The translations under genes were made by a program, and so were the position numbers. The notes under the pieces were generated by a model, which searched no databases, was not told where the DNA came from, and saw only the letters and a list, made by a program, of their open reading frames with translations. Shown one piece after another: positions 25,858 through 35,232 of a stretch of 64,000 nt of DNA. The stretch comes from Firm-04 sp946413695 (lineage in GTDB: Bacteria > Bacillota > Clostridia > Oscillospirales > Ruminococcaceae). The stretch covers positions 1-64,000 of the forward strand of contig CAMKLV010000007.1 of the NCBI GenBank assembly GCA_946413695.1, read 5' to 3'. Positions within the stretch are counted from its first letter, which is position 1. Every line of letters begins with the position of its first letter.

Positions 25858-28244
25858 GATGACACCTTTCGGATTCGGGCATATTTTGCCATGATTTTTT
25901 TCGTCCCCACGCGGTCAAAGGCAATTTCCAGCAGGACATCGCCGCCCATCGGGGTTACGGTCAGCACGGTTCCTTCGCCGTGAATAAAGCTCTTGACGCG
26001 GTCACCCGCGGTAAAACTGAGATCAGGCGCAGAGCCGCTGTTCTTTTCGGCATAGCGGAAGAATGCATCGGTCTGCAGTTTCGGCTTTGTGCCGCCCTGC
26101 GATGCTGTGAACGTACTCTGCTGCTCCGGTTCCTCTTTCTCGATCACCTCGGGATCCATCTCCCGCAGAAAGCGCGAGGATGTATTGGAAGCGGTCTGTC
26201 CGTAGAGCATGCGGAACGATGTTGTTGTGATGTAAAGCCGCTGCTTTGCGCGTGTGATCGCGACATATGCAAGGCGGCGTTCCTCCTCGATCTCCTCCGG
26301 GCTGTCCATGTTGCGTCTGCCGGGGAATACGCCCTCCTCCAGCCCGATCAGAAAGACATTCTCAAATTCAAGTCCCTTTGCCGCATGGATCGTCATCAGC
26401 GTCATGGCATCCTGCGATTCATCGGCGCGGTCCTGATCGGTATAGAGCGAAATTTCCTCGAGGAAGCCGCTCAGCGTCGGCTCATCGCCCTCGTTTTCGG
26501 CGGTGTTGATATAGCTGAGGATACTGGTTTTCAGTTCCTTGATGTTTTCGATCCGGTTTTCGCCTTCTTCACCCTCGGCACGGAGCATATCCATATAGCC
26601 CGAGGTTTCCAGCAGTGTATCATAGAACGCATCGAGCGGCATGGTCTCGGCAGCCTCCTGCAGGCGGTCAAAGACATCCGCAGCCTCCTGCAGCACCTTC
26701 GCGCGCTTGGCAATGGCCGGATACGAATCCGCAGTCCGGAGCACCTCCAGCGGCGAAATCCCGAGATCAAGCGAGATCGCCGTGATATCCGCGAGCGTCT
26801 GTGCGCCGATGCCGCGTTTCGGTTCATTGATAATCCGCGTAAAGCGCAGAATATCGAACGGATTGTTGACCACGCACATATAGGAGACAATGTCCTTGAT
26901 CTCCTTGCGGTCGAAGAAGCGCAGACCGCCGTAGATTCTGTACGGGATGCCCGCCTGTGCAAGCTGACGCTCCAGTGTATTCGAGAGCGCATGTGTGCGG
27001 TAGAGCACGGCGTAGTTCTGATACAGCCCGCCCTGCTTGACGCCCTTCTGCACGGTTTCCGCGACAAATCTTGCCTCCGCGTTCTGATCGGCGGCGCGGT
27101 ACCAATGGATTTTTTCGCCCTCCGCGAGATCCGTCCAGAGTGTCTTGTCCTTTCTGCCCTGATTGTTCCGGATCACGGAGTTCGCAGCTTTGAGAATCTG
27201 CTTGGTCGAGCGATAGTTCTGTTCCAGCCGGATGACCTTGCAGTCAGGGAACTGCGACTCAAACGAGAGAATGTTCTCGATCGTCGCGCCGCGGAATTTA
27301 TAGATACTCTGGTCATCGTCGCCGACCACGCAGAGATTGCGGTGCTTTTCGGCGAGCAGATGAATCAGCTCATACTGCGCGGGGTTCGTGTCCTGATACT
27401 CGTCCACGAGCAGATAGCGGCAGCGGTTCTGATATTTTTCGAGGACATCAGGCTGCTCGCGGAACAGCCGGACTGTCAGCAGGATGATATCATCGAAGTC
27501 AACGGCATTGGAATCCTTGAGCCGCTGCTGATATGCCGCATAGATCTGCGCGATCTTGCTGCGGCGGTAGTCACCGTCCGCCTCCTGCAGCATGTCCTGC
27601 GGCGTCAGGAGCCTGTCCTTGGCGCGGCTGATCTCATGCGCAACGGCTTTCGGCGGGAACGCTTTTTCAAGCGAAACGCCTCTGCTGCGATCCTGCAGCG
27701 AAGGCTCCTTGAGCAGATCCTTGATGACGCGCTGCGAATCATCCGCGTCATAGATCGTGAAATCGGATGTATAACCGAGGCGGTCGATGTGCTGCCGCAG
27801 AATCCGGACACACGCGCTGTGGAACGTTGCTGCCCAGACATCTGCTGCGCTCTCGCCGAGCATCGTCTCGAGTCTTGCCTTGAGCTCTGCTGCGGCTTTA
27901 TTGGTAAATGTAATCGCAAGGATCCGCCAGCCGGGGATCGGTGCGTAGCCGAGAATTTCGGTCAGGCGCTGTTCATCGGGAGCAGTTTCTCCGTCAGCGA
28001 TCTGCCGCAGAAATTCTGTATCTTCAGCGCTGAACGGCGGAATCTCGCCGTCATAGGCGTTGCCGAAGCGCATCATGAATGCGATGCGGTTGACGATTGC
28101 AGTGGTTTTGCCGCTGCCTGCGCCTGCCAGCACACTGACCGGTCCTGTCACCGTCCGGACAGCTTCCTGCTGCGGCGGATTCAGTCCCTTTGCTGCCAGA
28201 TAGCGCGTCAGCGCGACCTGTTTGAGTTGCGTCATGCTCTGCAT
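25854..28244 (-). CDS. pcrA: UvrD/PcrA-type ATP-dependent DNA helicase
   Basis: A 3'-5' helicase of superfamily 1 acting in repair and in removing proteins from DNA. Motif Q/I: LNPPQQEAV then AGAGSGKTTAIVNR; motif II: VDEYQDTNPAQ; motif III: VVGDDDQSIYKFRGA; motif VI: AYVAITRAKQRLYI. At 796 residues it is full length, with a C-terminal beta-barrel (GDRVKSFIHGEGTV) of the PcrA/UvrD tudor type. Start 28244 (MQSMTQLKQ) is chosen by the GGAAG site 5-6 nt upstream; the frame extends to 28418, through the promoter. Confidence 0.95.
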   Translation of the reverse strand: MQSMTQLKQVALTRYLAAKGLNPPQQEAVRTVTGPVSVLAGAGSGKTTAIVNRIAFMMRFGNAYDGEIPPFSAEDTEFLRQIADGETAPDEQRLTEILGYAPIPGWRILAITFTNKAAAELKARLETMLGESAADVWAATFHSACVRILRQHIDRLGYTSDFTIYDADDSQRVIKDLLKEPSLQDRSRGVSLEKAFPPKAVAHEISRAKDRLLTPQDMLQEADGDYRRSKIAQIYAAYQQRLKDSNAVDFDDIILLTVRLFREQPDVLEKYQNRCRYLLVDEYQDTNPAQYELIHLLAEKHRNLCVVGDDDQSIYKFRGATIENILSFESQFPDCKVIRLEQNYRSTKQILKAANSVIRNNQGRKDKTLWTDLAEGEKIHWYRAADQNAEARFVAETVQKGVKQGGLYQNYAVLYRTHALSNTLERQLAQAGIPYRIYGGLRFFDRKEIKDIVSYMCVVNNPFDILRFTRIINEPKRGIGAQTLADITAISLDLGISPLEVLRTADSYPAIAKRAKVLQEAADVFDRLQEAAETMPLDAFYDTLLETSGYMDMLRAEGEEGENRIENIKELKTSILSYINTAENEGDEPTLSGFLEEISLYTDQDRADESQDAMTLMTIHAAKGLEFENVFLIGLEEGVFPGRRNMDSPEEIEEERRLAYVAITRAKQRLYITTTSFRMLYGQTASNTSSRFLREMDPEVIEKEEPEQQSTFTASQGGTKPKLQTDAFFRYAEKNSGSAPDLSFTAGDRVKSFIHGEGTVLTVTPMGGDVLLEIAFDRVGTKKIMAKYARIRKVSS

Positions 28245-28350
28245 GTTATCTTCCGGACTCCATTCCTTTCGTGATGATCGAACCGGATTTTTCCTGCCGC
28301 AGCTGCGAATCTGCATCCGGCTGCGGGTATACTTCCGGCAATACGAATCT

Positions 28351-28379
28351 ATTATATCACAAATCTCCCGAATTGAAAA
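28351..28379 (-). promoter_or_regulatory. Promoter of the helicase operon
   Basis: Minus-strand TTTTCA (28379-28374) and TATAAT (28356-28351), spacer 17 nt. The divergent region 28245-28577 holds this promoter and, for the plus strand, a TATAAT at 28524-28529 with a weak -35 (TTTCTT, 28501-28506). No gene is seen in it. Confidence 0.6.
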
Positions 28380-28577
28380 GTCCTTACAGAAATTTTTTCG
28401 ATATTTTTCATATTTCACGCCGATTCAAACATCTGTTCGCGCATTTTGTGCAGTTTGCAGAGAGAGTTTTGATTTTATTCTTAATTTTTCCTGAAAGGAC
28501 TTTCTTTTTTCGTGTTTTTCCTGTATAATATAGTTTGAGTTAATAGTAATAGTCCGCAGAAAGGATGATGTTCCTGT

Positions 28578-29984
28578 ATGAAGGTACGTTTGGACGACCG
28601 GCAGCGCGGCATTGCCAGAACTGCCGTATGGGTATTCTCCGTCTGTCTGCTGATCGGAATCGCAGCCTGGCGCTGGTCCTCGCTCGTCGAAGTGTTCCGC
28701 AAGGTGATTTCTGTTCTGGCGCCGATTCTCGCCGGATTGGTATTCTCCTATTTACTGAACCCGCTTCAGGAGTGGTTTGAAGTTAAAATCGGCAAACTGA
28801 CAGACAAAAAGCAGCCGCATCCGCGCCTGAAGCGCGGTCTCTCGGTCTGCGCTACCATTCTGATCCTGATTGCCGCGATCGTCGGTCTGGTCGCCGCGAT
28901 TGTTCCGGAGCTGATCTCCAGCATCAAAAACCTGCTGGTCAACCTGCCGGAATACCTGACCAATATGACAGACTGGATCAACACACATATCGCAAGCCTC
29001 AAAGACGATCAGCCGCAGCTCTATTCCATGCTGACAACCTTCTGGGATAACGCGCTCAACTCCGCCAACAACTTCGCGGATCAGTTTGAGCCGAAGCTCG
29101 ACAGCATCGCAAGCGGCGGCGCCGACCTCATCTCGACACTGACATCCAGTGCCGTCTCTGTTTTCAAATGGATCACGAACTTCCTGTTCGGCATCATCAT
29201 TACGATCTACCTACTATATAATAAAGAGAAATATCTCGCGCAGGCGAGAAAGCTGCTCTATGCACTGCTGCCGGAATCGAAGGTACACACATTTCTCCGG
29301 ATCGGCTCGCATGTCAGCTACAAGTTCATGCATTTCCTTTCGGGCAAAACGCTCGATTCCATTATCATCGGACTGCTCTGCTTCACAGGTCTGACGATTC
29401 TCAACATGCCCTATGTGACGCTCATTTCGATCCTTGTCGGCGTTACAAACATCATTCCGTTCTTCGGCCCGATTTTCGGCGCTGTCCCGAGCGGTCTGCT
29501 GATTCTGCTCTCCGAGCCGCGCAAGGTCATCCCGTTTGTGATCTTCATCCTCGTGCTGCAGCAGTTCGACGGCAACTTCCTCGGTCCGAAAATCGTCGGC
29601 GATTCGCTCGGTCTGCCGATGTTCTGGACGCTCTTTGCGATCACGGTCGGCGGCGGCATTTTCGGATTTATCGGCATGGTTGCGTTTGTGCCGGTTTTCG
29701 CTGCTGTCTACACGCTGCTCTCAGATTTTCTCAGCGAGCAGCTGCACAAAAAAGGTCTCCCCGCTGAGACGGAATACTATATGACAAATGATATTCACCA
29801 TCTGACCGCGCAGGAACAGGACGGATCGCCCAACGGCTGCCAATCGGGTTCCGGACAGGCTGAAGAAATCATCATCCCCCATCCGGATGCGGATATCACC
29901 TTTATCCCTGTTCCGGTTGAGGAGCTTGCCGACCGAGCGGAAATCGAGGAACAGCAGGAGAATTCCAATGATCACCGCGAATGA
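28578..29984 (+). CDS. AI-2E family transporter (YtvI/YdbI-like), 468 aa
   Basis: A membrane protein with seven to eight hydrophobic segments and the family signature near the C-terminal half: DGNFLGPKIVGDSLGLP followed by FWTLFAITVGGGIFGFIGM. Members are variously linked to autoinducer export, Na+/H+ antiport or cell-envelope functions, so substrate is uncertain. The C-terminal 90 residues are an acidic cytoplasmic tail. ATG 28578 is 13 nt from the AAAGGA site, a long spacing. The stop overlaps the next gene by 17 nt. Confidence 0.88.
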   Translation: MKVRLDDRQRGIARTAVWVFSVCLLIGIAAWRWSSLVEVFRKVISVLAPILAGLVFSYLLNPLQEWFEVKIGKLTDKKQPHPRLKRGLSVCATILILIAAIVGLVAAIVPELISSIKNLLVNLPEYLTNMTDWINTHIASLKDDQPQLYSMLTTFWDNALNSANNFADQFEPKLDSIASGGADLISTLTSSAVSVFKWITNFLFGIIITIYLLYNKEKYLAQARKLLYALLPESKVHTFLRIGSHVSYKFMHFLSGKTLDSIIIGLLCFTGLTILNMPYVTLISILVGVTNIIPFFGPIFGAVPSGLLILLSEPRKVIPFVIFILVLQQFDGNFLGPKIVGDSLGLPMFWTLFAITVGGGIFGFIGMVAFVPVFAAVYTLLSDFLSEQLHKKGLPAETEYYMTNDIHHLTAQEQDGSPNGCQSGSGQAEEIIIPHPDADITFIPVPVEELADRAEIEEQQENSNDHRE

Positions 29985-30936
29985 CGCCGCAGCTTCGGCT
30001 GATATGCGTAAAATCCGGAAAAAGATCCGGCTGCATTATCTGCTGATTTTTCTCTGCTGGTTCGGCGCGGTCTGCGGCATCAGTGCTTTGATCAGCTTGT
30101 CCAGTGATCAACCGGATGACAGCTTCATCTTCTATTTTGCCGGCGTCGCACTGATCGGCGCACTTGTGTTTCTGGTTTTTTCCGGCATATTTCAGAAGCG
30201 TGTGGAACGGCGCATCAACGAAATGGCTACGCTGAAAGCTGCTGACGCCCGGACGCTGGATGCATGGTATCAGTCAGACACTTACTACAGCGAGGCGATC
30301 GCAAAACTTGAACACGAACGCAAAACCCTGATGCTGCTCGGATTCGTGATCCTGCCGCTTCTGCTGCCGCTTTTTATCATTGCGGAGTGCAATTACCGCA
30401 GCCAGATCAAAGCACTCGGGCTGCATCCTGGATCACCGGCATACGCACTCTGTGCATTCGCAAAAAAACAGCAGAGCGCCAGCATCGCTGCCGTACTGCT
30501 GATCCTGCTCGCTTCGATGTTTCTGTTTCTGTTCAGCGCAATGTACGGATTTGTTGCGCACAGCAAGGTGACCTCGATCAATTCCGCTGCACGGCAGGTG
30601 TATTCGGCAGCAAATGCCTATCAGTTTGAACTGGAAGAAGCAGGAGAAAATTCCAGACTGCAGACAACGATTTTTAACCTTGGCTCACCGGAATGCAGCA
30701 GCGAATGCTATCAGCGCATGTGCTATTATATGAATGACATTCAGCGATACAATGTCGCTGTGATCTGTGATGAAAAAGGAACCGTGACCGGCGCACTGTG
30801 TGCGAAAAGCGAACACCTGCTCACAGAATATGATCTGACTCATCTGCAGACTTTTGAAGACCAAAGGGACAAAATGAATTCCATATTTCATAACAAGGAA
30901 GTTGTCGGAAATTATACCGCCCCGCCCCAGAACTGA
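29968..30936 (+). CDS. Membrane protein of unknown function, 322 aa
   Basis: Start 29968 (MITANDAAASADM) is set by AGGAG 7 nt upstream; the frame is open further upstream without a site. Four hydrophobic segments are seen, two near residues 25-75 (LLIFLCWFGAVCGISALISL and FAGVALIGALVFLVFSGIF), one near 130 and one near 175-200, and the final 110 residues are soluble. No family is recognised. It overlaps the AI-2E-type transporter gene by 17 nt and should be cotranslated with it. Confidence 0.72.
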   Translation: MITANDAAASADMRKIRKKIRLHYLLIFLCWFGAVCGISALISLSSDQPDDSFIFYFAGVALIGALVFLVFSGIFQKRVERRINEMATLKAADARTLDAWYQSDTYYSEAIAKLEHERKTLMLLGFVILPLLLPLFIIAECNYRSQIKALGLHPGSPAYALCAFAKKQQSASIAAVLLILLASMFLFLFSAMYGFVAHSKVTSINSAARQVYSAANAYQFELEEAGENSRLQTTIFNLGSPECSSECYQRMCYYMNDIQRYNVAVICDEKGTVTGALCAKSEHLLTEYDLTHLQTFEDQRDKMNSIFHNKEVVGNYTAPPQN

Positions 30937-30987
30937 ATGTAATATCGTTCCGCAGAAACTACTATTTACCTATAGGAGTGATTTGCC

Positions 30988-31716
30988 ATGACAAATCCGA
31001 AATTCAATGACGAAGAAGATATCATCGACGTAGCCTATCAGACAGCAACCGATGAGGAGCTTTTCGGCTCACAGGCGCAGCCGCAGCAGCAGACTGCAAA
31101 GGATGAAAGCGAAGAAGCGCTCGAGGAGCTGGCGCGCGAGGTCATGCTCGATCCGGAGCGCTGCTTCTGCCGGAACTGCGGTCAGCCGATCTATAAAAAT
31201 GCGAGCGTCTGCGTCCACTGCAACTACGTTGTCAATCCGATTGCGCTGCAGCAGGGACAGCGCCTTGTCCGCGCCAGACGCGAAAAATATGAGAGCAGCA
31301 AGCTGACAAGAATCCAGCGCTTTGTCCACAATCTCACGGGCATTGATCTGGAGCCGGATTCGCAGAAGCAGCGCTGGGCTGTCCGCAAGCAGGATTATCA
31401 CTATCAGACAACCGGCCGTCATGTTTATTGCTCAAACTGCGGCTGCACAGTCGATCCCGAGGCGACAGTCTGCGTCAACTGCAATTATGTCCTGAACCCG
31501 CTGGCACTGCGCCGCGCACAGCTGGCAATCCGCGATAAAAACGCCAAAGTCACGCGCAAAGAGCTGATTCTCTCCGCACTGATCCCCGGTCACGGGTTCA
31601 AGCTGAGCAAGCAGTATAAAGCAAACCGCCCGCAGGTCGCAAAGCCCTGCCTCATCGCAGGTCTTGCCAACACCGCCGCACTTGTACTTGCTGCGCTGCT
31701 GATTGCATTTCTCTGA
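30988..31716 (+). CDS. Double zinc-ribbon membrane-tethered protein, 242 aa
   Basis: Two near-identical zinc ribbons, each CxxC...CxxC: CRNCGQPIYKNASVCVHCNY at about residue 58 and CSNCGCTVDPEATVCVNCNY at about 145. Each is followed by the same motif (VxNPxALxxxQ). The C-terminus has one hydrophobic helix (LANTAALVLAALLIAFL). The internal repeat suggests duplication of a unit of about 85 residues. It may bind nucleic acid or a protein partner near the membrane. AGGAG precedes the ATG; a terminator follows. Function is unknown. Confidence 0.82.
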   Translation: MTNPKFNDEEDIIDVAYQTATDEELFGSQAQPQQQTAKDESEEALEELAREVMLDPERCFCRNCGQPIYKNASVCVHCNYVVNPIALQQGQRLVRARREKYESSKLTRIQRFVHNLTGIDLEPDSQKQRWAVRKQDYHYQTTGRHVYCSNCGCTVDPEATVCVNCNYVLNPLALRRAQLAIRDKNAKVTRKELILSALIPGHGFKLSKQYKANRPQVAKPCLIAGLANTAALVLAALLIAFL

Positions 31717-31723
31717 ATATCCG

Positions 31724-31756
31724 AAAAGCCGTGGACACCGATTCACGGCTTTTTTA
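31724..31756 (+). terminator. Terminator after the zinc-ribbon gene
   Basis: Arms AAAAGCCGTG (31724-31733) and CACGGCTTTT (31744-31753), then TTT. Confidence 0.85.
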
Positions 31757-31778
31757 TCTGCAGTTTTTCTATCAGATA

Positions 31779-31807
31779 TTGACTTTTTTGATTTCATGTA
31801 GTAAAAT
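31779..31807 (+). promoter_or_regulatory. Promoter of the ATP-grasp pair
   Basis: TTGACT (31779-31784) and TAAAAT (31802-31807), spacer 17 nt. Confidence 0.75.
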
Positions 31808-31869
31808 ATAGAAGAAAGGCATTTCTTGCCGAAAGAACGATATACTATTCGGATACGGAGGAAATCATC

Positions 31870-32760
31870 ATGGAGATTTACAACGGCTGGCTGATCGTCA
31901 ACAGCTACTACAACCCTGCAAAGTTCAATTCGCTCTACCGCGTGCTGGAAGAATCCGCAGAAAAGGCAGGCCTGCATTTTTCCAAGTGGACATCCGATCA
32001 GCGCCCGACCATTGTCGGCTCGCAGGCAAAGGAGCCGAAGCCGAAATTCGTCCTGTTCTGGGATAAGGACATTCAGCTTGCAAAAACCATGGAGCTTTCC
32101 GGTCTGCACCTGTTCAACAGCGCAGATGCGATCGCCCTTTCCGATGATAAAATGGAGACTGCACTGAAGCTCGCTGCAGCAGGGATTCCGATTCCGGATA
32201 CAATCCCTGCACCGACCTGCTTCCCGGGCTGCAAGCGCAATCCGGAATCCGCAGAACGCGCTGCAAAGATTCTCGGCTGGCCGCTCGTGATCAAGGAGAA
32301 TAAGGGCAGCTTCGGCGCACAGGTTTATCTTGCAAAGGATAAGGCAGAGGCAGCCCGCATCCTGACGCATATCGGCGAGCATGACTGCCTGTTTCAGAGA
32401 TTCATCCGCGAGAGCAGCGGCAAGGATCTCCGTGTCACGGTTGTCGGCGGCAAGGCGATTTGCGCGATGGAGCGTCATTCCGCATCGCCGGCGGAGTTCC
32501 GCTCGAATATCGGTGCCGGCGGTTCCGCAACTGCGCGCGTGATCACACCGCTTGAGGAGAAGCTCGCAATTGATGCAGCAGCCGCACTCGGTCTCGATTT
32601 CGCCGGTGTCGATATCCTCATGGGCAAAAATGACGATGAGCGCTATGTCTGCGAGGTTAATTCCAACCCGCAGCTTCAGAGTACGATTGATACCTGCGGC
32701 ATCAACCCCGCCACCAATATCATGTGGCATATCCGCAGCCAGATCAAGAGCGCTGAATGA
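31870..32760 (+). CDS. RimK-like ATP-grasp ligase, 296 aa
   Basis: An ATP-grasp carboxylate-amine/thiol ligase of the RimK/LysX/GshB kind. The ATP-binding middle domain starts near residue 100 (DKMETALKLAAAGIPIPDT) with the glycine-rich loop KENKGSFGAQVYL; the C-terminal magnesium site is FAGVDILMG...CEVNSNPQ (Asp, Glu, Asn). Members add amino acids to proteins, cofactors or small peptides. A paralogous ligase follows with a 4-nt overlap. The substrate is not indicated by neighbours. AGGAAATC precedes the ATG. Confidence 0.85.
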   Translation: MEIYNGWLIVNSYYNPAKFNSLYRVLEESAEKAGLHFSKWTSDQRPTIVGSQAKEPKPKFVLFWDKDIQLAKTMELSGLHLFNSADAIALSDDKMETALKLAAAGIPIPDTIPAPTCFPGCKRNPESAERAAKILGWPLVIKENKGSFGAQVYLAKDKAEAARILTHIGEHDCLFQRFIRESSGKDLRVTVVGGKAICAMERHSASPAEFRSNIGAGGSATARVITPLEEKLAIDAAAALGLDFAGVDILMGKNDDERYVCEVNSNPQLQSTIDTCGINPATNIMWHIRSQIKSAE

Positions 32761-33569
32761 ACATGAAGCAAGGCATTCTGCTCTACACGCCGGAGGATGC
32801 TGCGCGCAACCGCTGGTTTATCGAACAGCTTTGTCAATACGCAGAGCCGGAGGGATTGTCTCTCCGGCTTTGTCTTACCGGCGAATGCGCTCCGGAAGCG
32901 ATTTTCGGCGCGGATACTGCGTTTCTGCTCAACCGCAGCCGGATTGCCGCATACAGTGATGCAGCGGAACGCCGCGGAATCCCATGCTTCAACAGTGCTG
33001 CAGTCACCGCGGTCACGAATGACAAGTATCAGACCTATCTGCATCTGCACGGGCGGCACGGCATCCCGATGGCGAAAACAGAGCAGATCACAAAAGAGAA
33101 TCCGCAGCACAGTCTGCCGTATCCGCTGGTCGCTAAGCCCGCGGACGGTCACGGCGGCGCCGGTGTCACATGGATTCCGGACGCGGATGCGCTGCGTTCC
33201 TATTCCTGCGCGGACCCGTTTCTCGTGCAGGAGCCGGTTGTCACGGGCTGGGATGTGCGCATCTATATCCTAGGCGGTGAAATCTATGCAGCAGTGCTGC
33301 GCACCTCGGAGCGCGACTTCCGCAGCAATTTCTCGCTCGGCGGTCACGCGGCGATCATTCAGCCGGACGCTGAAATGCGGGCACTGGTTGATCGGGTACT
33401 GCAGGTCATGCCGCTGGATTTTGCCGGTGTCGATCTGCTGCGGCATCCGTCGGGCGGCTTTCTGCTCGGGGAAATCGAGGACGCCGTCGGCTGCCGGATG
33501 CTCTATCAGCTGACGGAGCTCGATCCGGCAAAGGATTTTATCCGCTGTCTGCGCAGCCGTCTCCCCTGA
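32757..33569 (+). CDS. Second RimK-like ATP-grasp ligase, 270 aa
   Basis: Shares the ATP-grasp layout with the gene before it: DKYQTYLHLHGRHGIPMAK, ATP loop KPADGHGGAGVTW and metal site DFAGVDLLRH...GEIEDAVG. The final metal-binding triad differs (EIED instead of EVNSN), so it may be diverged in metal handling or inactive. ATG 32757 overlaps the upstream stop, so the pair is coupled and may work as a two-step or heteromeric ligase. Its 3' end overlaps the convergent lipoprotein gene by 32 nt. The substrate is unknown. Confidence 0.78.
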   Translation: MNMKQGILLYTPEDAARNRWFIEQLCQYAEPEGLSLRLCLTGECAPEAIFGADTAFLLNRSRIAAYSDAAERRGIPCFNSAAVTAVTNDKYQTYLHLHGRHGIPMAKTEQITKENPQHSLPYPLVAKPADGHGGAGVTWIPDADALRSYSCADPFLVQEPVVTGWDVRIYILGGEIYAAVLRTSERDFRSNFSLGGHAAIIQPDAEMRALVDRVLQVMPLDFAGVDLLRHPSGGFLLGEIEDAVGCRMLYQLTELDPAKDFIRCLRSRLP

Positions 33570-34377
33570 CCTTTGACAGCATCTCCGAAACAATCGAATC
33601 ATAAGTATATCCGCCGCCAAGCGCAGGCGGATATTTTTCTGTATCCCATTGATGCGTCAGGCACATCGCTGCATCATCGCAGAGAAAATACGCATGCTGC
33701 GGCAATCCGTCTGCGTCATCCCATGTGCAGTCAATGTGATACCACGCACCGGAAAGCTGCACCAGATTCCACGCATGCGGCGCCGCGGGATGAGAACCGT
33801 CCTGCGCAGTACCCGTCACAATCCGGACAGGGAGTCCGGCGGTCTCCATGAGCAGCGCAAACGCCTCCGCATAGCCATCACAGACGGCATTCTGTCTGCA
33901 CCATGCGCCGTATGCGCTGTGGCATTCCGGCAAAGCTTCGCTGTAGGTGCAGCGGCGGCAGAGCGCATCGTGCGCCAGCAGAATCCGGACTGCATCCGGC
34001 TGTGAAGCGGATTCGCGGCACCACAATTCCGCGGAATCCGCGAGCATCTGCTTTTCTTTCCGCAGGATATCCGCGGAGACTGCATATTGTGCCGAGAGCG
34101 TCACAAAGTCGCCGGAGCGTGTCCATGTAACCGAACGCAGCATCGTCCGCGCAAGCACATGCTGCTCTGCTGCATTCCGGATTGCAGAATCAAGATCATA
34201 CGTACCCGCATCCGGCAGATACAGCTGCAAGGTCTCATCTGTACGGAGCAGCATGTCCGTCACGAGCGCAGGAACAGCATCCGGATCAACTGCTGAGACC
34301 TGCGCTGCATTCTGCACAGATGTTTCCGCGCAGCCGCAAAGCAACACCAGCGCGAGGATACAGATCAAAATACGCAT
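33538..34377 (-). CDS. Transglutaminase-like lipoprotein, 279 aa
   Basis: The start at 34377 opens a type II signal peptide (MRILICILALVLLCGC, lipobox LLCGC) with AAAGGAGG 6 nt upstream. The C-terminal half is a transglutaminase-like core with catalytic Cys in CDGYAEAFALLMETAGLP, His in HAWNLVQLSGAWYHID and Asp in DCTWDD. Such secreted cysteine enzymes act as peptidases or cross-linkers on the cell surface. It converges on the ATP-grasp pair and overlaps it by 32 nt. Target and regulation are unknown. Confidence 0.85.
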   Translation of the reverse strand: MRILICILALVLLCGCAETSVQNAAQVSAVDPDAVPALVTDMLLRTDETLQLYLPDAGTYDLDSAIRNAAEQHVLARTMLRSVTWTRSGDFVTLSAQYAVSADILRKEKQMLADSAELWCRESASQPDAVRILLAHDALCRRCTYSEALPECHSAYGAWCRQNAVCDGYAEAFALLMETAGLPVRIVTGTAQDGSHPAAPHAWNLVQLSGAWYHIDCTWDDADGLPQHAYFLCDDAAMCLTHQWDTEKYPPALGGGYTYDSIVSEMLSKVRGDGCADSG

Positions 34378-34523
34378 GCTGCGCCTCCTTTCCTGTCCCG
34401 ATACCATATAATAATATATGTATGATGCGGGCGCGCAGATGATACACATTTCGTCAAAATGTAGAAAAATCAATATTGCAGATATGACGATTTGTGCAAT
34501 GATTCGTTTTTTGCGGTTTGCTA

Positions 34524-34552
34524 TTGCCAAATCCGCGAAAATAGTGTAAAAT
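34524..34552 (+). promoter_or_regulatory. Promoter of efp
   Basis: TTGCCA (34524-34529) and TAAAAT (34547-34552), spacer 17 nt. Confidence 0.75.
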
Positions 34553-34604
34553 AGTGCTATATGGAATGCGTATGTTCATTCACACTTTCTTGGAGGTTAT
34601 TTAC

Positions 34605-35162
34605 ATGATTTCAGCAGGCGATTTTCGTAACGGCATGACTTTTGAAATGGACGGTCAGGTCGTTCAGGTTATCGAATTCCAGCACGTTAAGCCGGGCAAG
34701 GGCGCAGCTTTTGTCCGCACCAAGTATAAGAACGTCATCACCGGCGCTGTGGTTGAAACCTCTTTCAACCCGACCGCAAAGTTCCCGACCGCTTATGTTG
34801 AGCGCAAGGATATGCAGTACAGCTACAATGACGGCGATCTCTACTACTTCATGGATATGGAGACCTATGAGCAGGTTCCGATCAGCAAGGAAGTCATCGG
34901 CAATGCACTTGACTTTGTCAAGGAGGAGGAGATCGTCAAGGTTCTCTCCTACAAGGGCAATGTCTTCGGCATCGAGCCGCCGTTCTTTGTCGAGCTCGAG
35001 ATCACTTCCACCGAGCCGGGCGTCAAGGGCAACACTGCTACCAACGCGACCAAGCCGGCAGTTGTTGAGACCGGTGCAGAGATCCGTGTTCCGCTCTTCA
35101 TCAACGAGGGCGACCGCATCCGCATCGACACCCGTACCCGCGAGTACATGGAGCGCGCATAA
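34605..35162 (+). CDS. efp: Elongation factor P
   Basis: Relieves ribosome stalling on polyproline stretches. The 185-residue protein has three OB-like beta barrels; the conserved tip lysine is Lys32 in HVKPGKGAAF. The usual C-terminal signature is visible (INEGDRIRIDTRTREYMERA). Start 34605 is defined by TGGAGG 8 nt upstream; the frame is open to 34554 but without a site. The next gene lies 70 nt downstream with its own ribosome site and may be cotranscribed. No modification enzyme is nearby. Confidence 0.97.
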   Translation: MISAGDFRNGMTFEMDGQVVQVIEFQHVKPGKGAAFVRTKYKNVITGAVVETSFNPTAKFPTAYVERKDMQYSYNDGDLYYFMDMETYEQVPISKEVIGNALDFVKEEEIVKVLSYKGNVFGIEPPFFVELEITSTEPGVKGNTATNATKPAVVETGAEIRVPLFINEGDRIRIDTRTREYMERA

Positions 35163-35232
35163 TTCTTCTCCTGGATATCCGCCTTTTGGGCAAAGCAAAT
35201 TGCGGCAATGAAATGAAAGGAAGGAAATCATC

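Noticed and set aside
25980..28274. Long plus-strand open frame antisense to the helicase
   Set aside because: A shadow of the GC-rich helicase gene; no domain or ribosome site.
31432..32730. Minus-strand open frame across the ATP-grasp gene
   Set aside because: Shadow of the first ATP-grasp gene and the end of the zinc-ribbon gene; no start site.
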